Assembly: GCA_017451265.1 (NCBI GenBank)
Contig: JAFSPU010000003.1
Coordinates: 310,001 to 374,000 of the forward strand
Reading direction: 5' to 3'
Length of the DNA stretch: 64,000 nt
Source of the DNA: Clostridiales bacterium
GTDB taxonomy: Bacteria > Bacillota > Clostridia > Saccharofermentanales > Saccharofermentanaceae
In this document: positions 52,192 to 60,100 of the stretch, in pieces
Numbering within the stretch: position 1 is the stretch's first letter
Layout of the letters: every line of letters starts with the position of its first letter
The notes under the pieces: model-generated
What the model saw: the letters and a program-made list of their open reading frames with translations, nothing else
Told to the model about the DNA's origin: nothing
Databases searched by the model: none
Made by a program: the position numbers and the translations under genes

Positions 52192-53168
52192 CAGTTTGTC
52201 CTCCCGTCTGTTCTTTCGAAGATCCTAAGCTTTGCGCTGTGGGATCTGTTATTCATTTTTAATTCCTCATCACATGCCGTGATCGGCTTTCTTGTGATGA
52301 CTCTGCCGAGGCTCTTCTTACCGCATACGCAGGGAAGATTCTTCGGACATGTGCAAGGGTCCTGGAGAGTACGGAACTCTTCCTTTACGATCCTGTCCTC
52401 CAGAGAATGGAAGCTGATAACTGCCATTCTTCCTCCCTCGGACAGTCTCTTAGGACCTTCCTGCAGTAAAGTTCTGACGGAATCGAGCTCGTGATTAACC
52501 TCGATCCTGATAGCCTGGAAGCATCTTCTTGCGGGGTGCTGATCCTCGTATCTTGCCTTGCCCGGCATATACGAAGCGATTGCTTTAGCAAGCTCCACCG
52601 TGGAAGTGAAAGGCTTCTCCTGCCTATCCCTTACAATCCCTGAAGCTATCCTTCCGGCGTATCTTTCTTCCCCGTAGAGTCTGAAGATCTCCTCTAATCT
52701 TCTGGCGTCATATGTGTTTACCACTTCATACGCCGAGACCTTCTGTGTCTCATCCATTCTCATATCCAGAGGACCGTCTACCGCATAAGAGAAACCTCTC
52801 TGAGCCGTATCGATCTGGTGAGAAGAGACTCCCAGGTCTGCTAAGATTCCGTCAACCTTGTCAATGTTCATATCATCGAGGACTGTCGTAATCTCCGAGA
52901 AATCGGATTTTACGATCTTCCACGTCTTTCCTTCTTCAGCCTTGGCCTTTGCCTTAGCTTCGCAGACTTCAATCGCCTCGTCATCCTTATCGAGCGAGAT
53001 CAGAAGACCCTTCTCGTTAAGTCTGTCGGCGATACCGCCGCTGTGGCCCCCGCCGCCCGCCGTGCAATCTACATAGATTCCGTCAGGCTTAATATTAAGA
53101 GCCTCCATGCACTCATTAAAAAGGACCGGTATATGGGTAAATGTCTCTACCTTACTATCCCGATCCAT
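52191..53168 (-). CDS. rsmH: 16S rRNA m4C1402 methyltransferase RsmH (MraW)
   Basis: The 325-residue enzyme has HIPVLFNECMEAL at the start, DCTAGGGGHSGGI as SAM motif, DLGVSSHQIDTAQRGFSY and HPARRCFQAIRIEVN. It methylates N4 of C1402. It overlaps mraZ by one base and the FtsL-like gene by one base. Confidence 0.97.
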   Translation of the reverse strand: MDRDSKVETFTHIPVLFNECMEALNIKPDGIYVDCTAGGGGHSGGIADRLNEKGLLISLDKDDEAIEVCEAKAKAKAEEGKTWKIVKSDFSEITTVLDDMNIDKVDGILADLGVSSHQIDTAQRGFSYAVDGPLDMRMDETQKVSAYEVVNTYDARRLEEIFRLYGEERYAGRIASGIVRDRQEKPFTSTVELAKAIASYMPGKARYEDQHPARRCFQAIRIEVNHELDSVRTLLQEGPKRLSEGGRMAVISFHSLEDRIVKEEFRTLQDPCTCPKNLPCVCGKKSLGRVITRKPITACDEELKMNNRSHSAKLRIFERTDGRTN

Positions 53169-53599
53169 TAGAGGCCTTCTACGAAATACGTGGTCTCAAG
53201 ACCTTCAATAGAAGAGATATCGTGATCCTCTTCGTCGTAGTGTGCCTTAGTGCATATATCGAGTTTGCCGTCGACATCGAAGACGCAGATCTCGTCTCCC
53301 GGCTTAGCTCCGATCCTCTCCCACAACTCATCGCTAACCTTAATTCTGCCCTGGGAATCCACAGTGCACTCCAAAGCCTCACCGATAATCTCTCTTTTGA
53401 GCTTTCTTACCTTGGCATCCATGGAGTTGAGTTTTCCGAGCTGATCGGCGATCTTGCGGAAGTTAACGGCAGGATAAACACTCAAATAGCCTGTATCAAG
53501 GCTATTGGTAACTACCAACTCCTCGCCCAGGCCCTCTTTGTGCTTTGTCGGGATGAAGAATCTTCCCTTAGCATCAATCTTCTTAGTGTCTCTTGCCAT
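53168..53599 (-). CDS. mraZ: MraZ, transcriptional regulator of the dcw cluster
   Basis: The 143-residue protein has two MraZ/SpoVT-AbrB-like repeats: DAKGRFFIPTKHKEGLG near the N-terminus and DSQGRIKVSDELWERIG in the second half. It binds repeated boxes upstream of its own gene and regulates dcw transcription. AAAGGA precedes the ATG. It is the first gene of the cluster. Confidence 0.96.
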   Translation of the reverse strand: MARDTKKIDAKGRFFIPTKHKEGLGEELVVTNSLDTGYLSVYPAVNFRKIADQLGKLNSMDAKVRKLKREIIGEALECTVDSQGRIKVSDELWERIGAKPGDEICVFDVDGKLDICTKAHYDEEDHDISSIEGLETTYFVEGL

Positions 53600-53646
53600 C
53601 GTCCTTTTTAACTCTGTTATATTGTTACAACTTGGTGGTTTACTGA

Positions 53647-53690
53647 CACTTTACTCCACATTGCTGAAATTTTGTGCCACTTTTCTCCAC
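53647..53690 (-). promoter_or_regulatory. Candidate MraZ boxes
   Basis: Two direct repeats on the minus strand, GTGGAGAAAAGTG (53678-53690) and GTGGAGTAAAGTG (53647-53659), are spaced 31 bases apart, and each holds two GTG cores 10 bases apart. AAAGTG(G/T) is the box known for MraZ of mycoplasmas. They lie 48-91 bases upstream of mraZ. A TATAAC that may be the -10 lies closer to the gene. Confidence 0.5.
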
Positions 53691-53806
53691 GCATTTGTAT
53701 TTTATATGTAACGATTTTGTTATGCAAGGGCTTTTATCGTTTTTTCTTGATTTTTTGTTCTTTTTTCTTGAGGGGGCTGATCGGCCGGGCCGGCCATCCG
53801 GGCACT

Positions 53807-54000
53807 TTTGTATACTTTTTGGCAGTTTTTGAGAAAACGTATAAGTTTCCAGGCCTATTTGTATACTTTTTTCTTGTTTTGGGAATTGAGTATAAGAATC
53901 AGCGCTTCTACCCCCTGTTTTCCCCTGTTAACCATCCAAATCAGCTCCTGATCGCTCAGAATCATCTACTTTTTTGGGATTTTTAGGAAAACGTATAATC
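53807..54000. repeat. Degenerate AT-rich repeat array with GTATA-bounded hairpins
   Basis: Three related 37-39 base sequences lie at 53807-53845, 53858-53896 and 53961-54000. Each has a TTTGTATACTTTTT-like left end and a GAAAACGTATAA-like right end that can pair (weakest in the middle copy). Their starts are 51 and 103 bases apart, as if one ~51-base unit between them has decayed. A similar sequence occurs at about 15685-15722. The 53700-54049 gap holds no gene that I can see; a GC-rich palindrome GGCCGGGCCGGCC lies near 53783. Confidence 0.45.
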
Positions 54001-54034
54001 GCGATTGCACTTAATTCGTAAAATCAGAAAAAAG

Positions 54035-54043
54035 TGCAATAAT
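54035..54043 (+). promoter_or_regulatory. Extended -10 promoter for leaderless DUF1294 gene
   Basis: TGC-AATAAT, six bases (acatat), then ATG at 54050. One mismatch from TATAAT; no Shine-Dalgarno. Confidence 0.4.
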
Positions 54044-54049
54044 ACATAT

Positions 54050-54331
54050 ATGGAATTTCTTATAAGAGTATTAATTATCTATTATTTATTAATAACAATA
54101 GTCACCTTCGCAGCTTATGGTATTGATAAGCGCAAGGCGATTAAGAATCAGTGGCGCATTCCCGAGAGAGTACTGATTTCATTGGCTTTCGCGGGTGGTT
54201 TCTTAGGCGCGATCTTCGGAATGATCATGTTCAGACATAAGACAAAAAAGCTGAAATTCCGCCTTCTGGTACCAATATCAGCCATATTACATGTAATTCT
54301 CATAATTTTTCTTGTGATAACTCTTCATTAA
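54050..54331 (+). CDS. DUF1294 membrane protein
   Basis: The 93-residue protein has two or three hydrophobic helices and the DUF1294 core: YGIDKRKAIKNQWRIPE, then AFAGGFLGAIFGMIMFRHKTKK. The function is unknown. The ATG is preceded by TGC-AATAAT and six bases with no Shine-Dalgarno, suggesting a leaderless mRNA. The upstream 15 in-frame codons look unlike coding. Confidence 0.8.
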   Translation: MEFLIRVLIIYYLLITIVTFAAYGIDKRKAIKNQWRIPERVLISLAFAGGFLGAIFGMIMFRHKTKKLKFRLLVPISAILHVILIIFLVITLH

Positions 54332-54347
54332 TTGTTGAACCTGTTGC

Positions 54348-54376
54348 TTGTTGTCTGATCGCAAGAAATCTACAAT
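54348..54376 (+). promoter_or_regulatory. Promoter of the ETEA-repeat lipoprotein gene
   Basis: TTGTTG (54348-54353), 17-base spacer and TACAAT (54371-54376). The leader of about 45 bases contains GGAGG 9 bases before the ATG. Confidence 0.6.
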
Positions 54377-54427
54377 ACGCAAGGTATTTTTGTGTAGGAC
54401 AAAAAGACAATTTGGAGGAATAAAGAA

Positions 54428-54685
54428 ATGAAGAAGATTATTGCACTTGCTATTGCTACAACTATGGTATTCGCTATCGCTGCTTGCGGCGATACAGCTA
54501 CAGAGACATCTGCTGTTGAGACAGTTGCTGAGACAGTTGTTGAGACAGAGGCTGTTGAGGAGACAGAGGCTGTTGCTGAGACAGAGGCTGCTGTTGAGGA
54601 GACAGAGGCTGCTGTTGAGGAGACAGAGGCTGTTGAGACAGAGGCTGCTGAGGAGTCTGTTGAAGAGACAGAGGCTGAGGCTTAA
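54428..54685 (+). CDS. Small lipoprotein with ETEA/VEETEA repeats
   Basis: The 85-residue product has a signal peptide with lipobox IAAC (cysteine about 20). The rest is a low-complexity run of V-E-(T/E)-T-E-A units and contains almost no residues other than E, T, A, V, D and S, hence strongly acidic. It is likely an extended, anchored surface peptide; the function is unknown. A strong GGAGG site, a promoter and a terminator frame it as a single, probably well-expressed gene. The repeats are near-identical in DNA (GAGACAGAGGCTG), so unit number may vary between strains. Confidence 0.75.
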   Translation: MKKIIALAIATTMVFAIAACGDTATETSAVETVAETVVETEAVEETEAVAETEAAVEETEAAVEETEAVETEAAEESVEETEAEA

Positions 54686-54768
54686 TTCTCTCTTTACTTA
54701 TTAAAAAACAAACTAATTATTTAAAAAGAAAAATTAGCCCTTAGTACACAAAATACACACATTATTGC

Positions 54769-54805
54769 AACAGGGATGCTTTTATGAAGTAGCATCCCTG
54801 TTTTT
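54769..54805 (+). terminator. Strong Rho-independent terminator after the lipoprotein gene
   Basis: A perfect 12-bp stem AACAGGGATGCT / AGCATCCCTGTT with a 10-base loop, continuing in TTTTT, lies 84 bases after the stop codon. Confidence 0.92.
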
Positions 54806-54824
54806 ATGTTGTTTTTTTCCACCA

Positions 54825-54833
54825 TGATATAAT
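54825..54833 (+). promoter_or_regulatory. Extended -10 promoter for leaderless tadA
   Basis: TGA-TATAAT (perfect -10), seven bases (catccct), then the tadA ATG at 54841. No Shine-Dalgarno in front of the ATG. Confidence 0.6.
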
Positions 54834-54840
54834 CATCCCT

Positions 54841-55332
54841 ATGGAAGATCAGAACACCAAGTTTATGAAGGCGGCGCTCAAGGAAGCGCAGAAGGCATAC
54901 GAGAAGAAGGAATGCCCGATAGGATGCGTCATCGTCAAAGACGGCAAAGTATTCGTCCGCGCGCATAACCTGAAGCTCACCAAATCAAACGCCCTGATGC
55001 ATGCCGAGATCATCGCTATCGACAAGGCCTGCAAGAAGCTCGGCGACTGGCGTCTTAATGATATGGATATGTATGTCACTCTCGAGCCCTGCACAATGTG
55101 TTCCGGCGCGATCGTCCAGTCCAGGATCCGTAAAGTCTACTTCGGCGCATATGAACCCAAGTCAGGTGCGGTCTGTTCATGCAACGACATCTTCAACGTC
55201 GAGCACGGACATAATCACCATGTGGAATTTGAAGGTGGCGTAATGGAGCAGGAATGTTCCGATCTGATGCTTAAATTCTTCAAAGAGATGCGCGAGAGAA
55301 ATAAGGAAAAGAAATCGAATGAGTCTGATTAA
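54841..55332 (+). CDS. tadA: tRNA adenosine deaminase TadA-like
   Basis: The 163-residue zinc deaminase has the ALMHAEIIAI motif (HAE, with catalytic glutamate) and EPCTMCSGAI (PCxxC) zinc ligands. The spacing and the N-terminal KFMKAALKEAQKAYEKKECPIG follow TadA, which converts A34 to inosine in tRNA-Arg(ACG). Related guanine or cytidine deaminases of the same fold cannot be excluded. The stop overlaps the next gene by 14 bases. Confidence 0.85.
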   Translation: MEDQNTKFMKAALKEAQKAYEKKECPIGCVIVKDGKVFVRAHNLKLTKSNALMHAEIIAIDKACKKLGDWRLNDMDMYVTLEPCTMCSGAIVQSRIRKVYFGAYEPKSGAVCSCNDIFNVEHGHNHHVEFEGGVMEQECSDLMLKFFKEMRERNKEKKSNESD

Positions 55333-55939
55333 GATACTGTTTCTTATTGCAATTATCGGCCACATTCTCTGCGGAGTATGCGACTGCCTGCTTACTTATG
55401 TACCGGGAGGAAAGTTCAGTGCCGAACAGTTATCTGACAACGACAAGCTGAAGGCCACCTTCAGCAAGATGCCTCTTAAGAATCCCCTTCTTTCGATGCT
55501 GCTGGGTGTACTCGCCATGCTGATGTTCTCCGCAGGCTACTACGGAATATACCTGTGGCTCAAAGAGTATTCTGTGACACTTGCGGTAATCGTTCTGATC
55601 TCTTCGGCGGTATTCATTATTCCCGGCGTTGCACATCACGTATTCTGCGGTGCAGCCGAATGGTTTTATATCAAGATGGGAATGACCGAAGAAGCACGTC
55701 AGACAATAATCAAGTTCTTTAAGGACACATCATCCACCATGATCGTTTGCTATCTCGGAATGGCTGTATTTGCAGTCACGCTGTTTATTGCTGTTGTTAC
55801 CGGAAAGACGGACCTGCCCAGATGGGCATGCATCTTCAATTCTGCCCTGCTCTACATACCGCTGTTCCCCTTAAGGATAGGCGGCACCGGCAACTGGGTG
55901 GGCGCCATCATGTTCCTGGGACTGTTTGCGCTGATTTAA
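55319..55939 (+). CDS. DUF6796-like integral membrane protein
   Basis: The 206-residue protein has about six hydrophobic helices, a GHILCGVCDCLLTY motif in the first one and PGVAHHVFCGAAEWFY in the middle. I recall this layout as the DUF6796 family of Bacillota; no function is known. It overlaps tadA by 14 bases and, at its 3' end, the convergent HXXEE gene by 32 bases. Confidence 0.65.
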   Translation: MSLIKILFLIAIIGHILCGVCDCLLTYVPGGKFSAEQLSDNDKLKATFSKMPLKNPLLSMLLGVLAMLMFSAGYYGIYLWLKEYSVTLAVIVLISSAVFIIPGVAHHVFCGAAEWFYIKMGMTEEARQTIIKFFKDTSSTMIVCYLGMAVFAVTLFIAVVTGKTDLPRWACIFNSALLYIPLFPLRIGGTGNWVGAIMFLGLFALI

Positions 55940-56438
55940 GCAGCTGCTTATTCGCCTTATGCATCACAGCATGAGCGATCTTAAGGTTGATTATCATTAG
56001 TACTATTCCCGCGGTTATCAGCATCACTGACTGAACATTAAAGTCGATAAACTGACCCGACTTTAAAAGTACAACAATACTCACAGGAAGACAGATCAGA
56101 CTCGTTATAAAACTCGGGATATACTTGCGGATATAAAACGTCTGTCCAATATGAATCAGAAAGTGTCCAGCAATCGAAAGAAACACTCCGTACCACAACG
56201 CATACAGCACATCACACGGCAGATAATACGCAAGCAGGCTGATGCCAAAGATCGGAACAAACTCTTCATAAACAGCCGCCGCGAAGCCGGCCGTTGAGAT
56301 ATTGCGGTACGCTTTCAACACCTTCGGGAACCGTTCAAACAGCCACGGATTTCCCCTGAAGAAGTTCCCAAATCCAACCACCTCTTCCATATCATGAAAG
56401 ATAAAGATTATCGGCAGCAAAAGAAGATACTCTCTCAT
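55908..56438 (-). CDS. HXXEE-domain membrane protein
   Basis: The 176-residue protein starts MREYLLLLPIIFIFHDMEE and has the HDMEE motif that names this family, plus a second metal-ligand-like stretch (AVYEEF, GHFLIHIGQ). Five helices are predicted by eye. Earlier start codons would run through the promoter region, so the ATG at 56438, with AGGTG five bases upstream, is chosen. It is divergent from a TetR gene, which is probably its regulator. The function is unknown. Confidence 0.75.
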   Translation of the reverse strand: MREYLLLLPIIFIFHDMEEVVGFGNFFRGNPWLFERFPKVLKAYRNISTAGFAAAVYEEFVPIFGISLLAYYLPCDVLYALWYGVFLSIAGHFLIHIGQTFYIRKYIPSFITSLICLPVSIVVLLKSGQFIDFNVQSVMLITAGIVLMIINLKIAHAVMHKANKQLLKSAQTVPGT

Positions 56439-56457
56439 ACGCACCTCACAACTGACA

Positions 56458-56500
56458 CACTTGTGTATTTTTGTGATTATGTTACGATGTACCACAAGTG
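56458..56500. promoter_or_regulatory. Divergent TetR/HXXEE regulatory region with CACTTGTG/CACAAGTG inverted repeat
   Basis: An 8-bp inverted repeat (56458-56465 and 56493-56500) flanks TTGTGT-16-TACGAT, a possible promoter toward the TetR gene. The region separates the two divergent starts by 127 bases and is the natural place for a TetR operator. Confidence 0.4.
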
Positions 56501-56565
56501 AAGTAAACAGTTACGGCAAAAGATACACAAACTCGCGGGAATGTGTCTTTTCGGGAGGCAGAGGC

Positions 56566-57111
56566 ATGAATACAACTACGAATCCATCGGCAGTAAGATC
56601 CAGAAACGAGATTACCAAGGCGCTGCTGAAGCTTATGGGCAAATACCCTTACAGCGAGATCACGGTTACGCAGATCGTGATGGAGACCAATCTTGTCAGG
56701 AAGACCTTCTACAGGAACTTCACTTCCAAGGATGATGTTCTCGATGCGATCATAAACAACGCCATTATCGAGTACACGGATGCACTCGTAGAATCAGACG
56801 AGGATCCTCTGGCAGTTATCTTCGCTTTCTGTGAGAAGAACAGGAAGCTGCTCAAGCTCCTTCACAAGAACAACATGCTCTATCTGCTTCTGCTTAAACT
56901 TAACGAGACTCTGCCGAAGATCAGCGAGACGACAGATAAAGAGAAGAATCCGTTCGCGAAATTAATGACGGGACTCGAGCCCGATTACCTTATCGCATTC
57001 AATGTCGGAGCTATATGGAACGTCATCTTCAAGTGGGTCGACCGTGGTATGACCGATTCACCGGAGAAGATCAAGACTACGATAGAGAACTATCTCAGCA
57101 GATTACATTAA
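56566..57111 (+). CDS. TetR-family transcriptional regulator
   Basis: The 181-residue protein has a TetR helix-turn-helix: NEITKALLKLMGKYPYSEITVTQI, then RKTFYRNFTSKDDVLDA (here listed in two parts). The helical C-terminal ligand domain is unclassified and holds LKLLHKNNMLYLLLLKL. GGGAGG precedes the ATG. It lies divergently from the HXXEE protein gene, its likely target. Its stop overlaps the addA stop in the opposite strand by 4 bases. Confidence 0.85.
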   Translation: MNTTTNPSAVRSRNEITKALLKLMGKYPYSEITVTQIVMETNLVRKTFYRNFTSKDDVLDAIINNAIIEYTDALVESDEDPLAVIFAFCEKNRKLLKLLHKNNMLYLLLLKLNETLPKISETTDKEKNPFAKLMTGLEPDYLIAFNVGAIWNVIFKWVDRGMTDSPEKIKTTIENYLSRLH

Positions 57112-60100
57112 ACCTCTATCGCCATGTCTTTCCTGAGCAGCCAGACATAGCGCGACTTGACCGGGATGCCCGAAGCTTCTACAGCGGCAGCATAGAGTTC
57201 GAGCTGTTCAGCATGGCGCTTCTTAACTTCACTGATCACCTCAGCAGGATCATCAGACTTGATGTAATCAGTCTTATAGTCGATGATCACAGCCTTGCCG
57301 TCATCGTCGATATACATCGCATCGAGTGTTCCCTGTACAAGCTTATAGTCATCACGCCCGGGATTGATACGGATAGAGCATATCAATTCACGCTCACGGT
57401 CTGCGTGACCTTCAGCATCAGCCTTTAACAAAGCCCTACACAGATCACTCGCAGCAAACGCTTCAATATTCTTCGAGAACTTACCTACCGCCGCTCGTTC
57501 AACCTCATCAAGTATGCCTTCAGTAACAAGCGCATCAAGCTCCGCCTCCGCCGGCACTCCTTCCGCCAGAGATGTAAGATCAACAAACCTCATCGCCTTA
57601 TGAACAGCAGTACCGAGCGCAGTTCCGGACAGACCGCCACACTCACCAATATAGTGGTCAGCATCAGGAACAAGAAGATTGATCGCTCTATTAAGATCAA
57701 CTTCCGTATCCGAAGTCTCCTTCGTAAAAAGTGATTCCTCTTCTCTCTTCATCGCTGACACCGAAGTCTTCGCAGGCGCCTTCATCGCATCCTCATAACG
57801 GTAAGGATCAAACTTAGGCATACCTAATTCATCAACACCAATGCATCCATAAATCTCCTGTCTTCGAAGATCCGCTTCACTATTAGCACTTGCTGGGGCT
57901 TTAGCAACAGTCGGAGAAGCTTCAGCAAGTTCATCATCAGAAGACTCCATAACATCCAAGACAGTCTTAACTGTCACCTTCACACCTTCAAAACCGGACC
58001 TGTAGGAGAATAGCTCTTCATTAAGCCCGCAGATTTCCTTAAGGCCCGAAGAATCAGGCGAGAGTTTCATTCGGATGAGCGCGCTCAACATTAGCTTATC
58101 GATACCCGACATTCCCACATAAAAATCACGGGACAGCTTTCTGTCTTCTGAAAGCAAAGGTGTCAGAACAGAAGATCCGAGCGGCTTCGATGACAGATCC
58201 ATACGTCTTATGAAGCACAGATTCTCTTCAGCTCTCGTAAGTGCTACATACAAAAGTCTCATCGCTTCCGCATTCTCTTCAAGTATGTTTTCTTCTTTTA
58301 CAATGGCCTTCTCTAAAGAAGTTGATGCATAGGATGTATCCTCCTCATAATCATCAACAACAAACCGAGGTCCCTTAGGGTCATCAGGAGACAAAACACT
58401 ACCGGACTTAAAACTAATATAGCCATTAGTATCCTTCTCATTTGAGCCGTCTACATCAACAACGATAACGCACTTATTCTCAAGACCTTTACTTTTGTGG
58501 TAACTCATGCAGCGCACAAGATCCTCACCACCGAGATCAAACTCTATCGCTGCATCATCATCAAGCCTCGACTGCATCTGATCAATCACGTCTGATACTT
58601 CAGTAAGATCGCTTCCGCGCTTAAGGAAATTACTACACAGCCATCTCTTAAAAAGATCCAGTTTATTGACTTCATATGGAGCATCCTGCATCAGTGTTGC
58701 CTTAATGCCTGTGCGCACATAAATCAACTCTATGAGTTCACCAATATCGCGTATAACACTCTCGGAACGCAGATCATCAATTGCATCGAGCATGATCCGG
58801 CACTTATTTCTAACACTCTCATCCGGACCATTAACAGCATAATTACGAATCTTTATAATCAGGTTCATCTTCTTATACTCAACCGGTGCGAATCCGACGA
58901 TTTCAGCAAGCTCATCAAGAACAAAATTCGAGAATCTGTACGGAGAAAGAATCACACCGGCAAGACATTCATCACGATACTCATTCGCGAGCACCTTGAT
59001 AAGATTACACATACCGATAATCTCATTATCCGAGAACAGCGGCTTCTTATCCATGCACCTTGCACTGATACCGAATCGTCTGAGATGGGCAGCAGCGTCC
59101 TTAGCTGCGCTGTTCGTTCTTGTGAGCACGAAGATATCCTTCTTCTCATATCCTGCATTAAGGTATTCCTGTACCTTGCTCCTGATCTCAGATACGAGCA
59201 TCTCGATCTGCTTAACATCACTCTCGGCACTACCCTCATCACCTTCCGTGGATTTCTTCTCTTTCTCCTTCGCATTGATGAGAACAACTTCAGGTAACGG
59301 CCCTTCCTTTGCCCCCTCGGGAGAATTAAGTTCATGGTTACCGCCTTCGTAATCAATCTCAGCTGCACCGCCGCTCATGAGCTGGTCAAATATTTCATTA
59401 ACAAAAGACAGAATCTGAGGAGTACTTCTGAAGTTACAGTTAAGACCCATTAGCTTACCCTTGGAAGGATCCTCTGTATACACTTCAGACTTACGAATAA
59501 ACATCGCAGGATTTGCATTTCTGAACTTATAGATACTCTGCTTAACATCTCCTACACAGAAGACATTATTATCTGCAATCTTCTCCACAACAGCATCCTG
59601 AAGAGATGTATTATCCTGATACTCGTCGATATAGATCTCTTTGAACTTGGTTCTATAAAGTTCACCAGCTTCATTAGTCTTCAGAATGCGAAGGCACATA
59701 TGCTCCTGGTCGGAATAATCGATACCTCGAAGGTCCCGCTTATACTTGCTGTACCTGCCATCCATATCCTTAAGAACCGCCGCGAAAGCTCTTGCACATG
59801 ACGTCCTTCGCACCTGCTTCTCAAGCAACTTTTCAACATCAATATCTCTTATTAATAGATCAGGGTTAACAGCACATAGGTCGGAAGATGCCTTCCAACC
59901 CCACTTAGCAGATTTAATCTCTTCTCCGCAACTCTTGTGATTATCACGGTTAATGATGCATGCTCTGGCGATAGGAGCAATTTTTTCCAAGAAAATCTCG
60001 TCCTTAACTTTATTTCTCTCATAAAGATTCGGATATATATCAGCTCCCTGTTCATTAAGGAGATTTGTATAGAAATGCTTTATTGCACCCAACAGATCCA

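Noticed and set aside
53807-54000. A CRISPR array or tandem operator cluster
   Set aside because: The ~38-base units are too degenerate, their number too low and the intervals are not spacer-like; retained only as a repeat.
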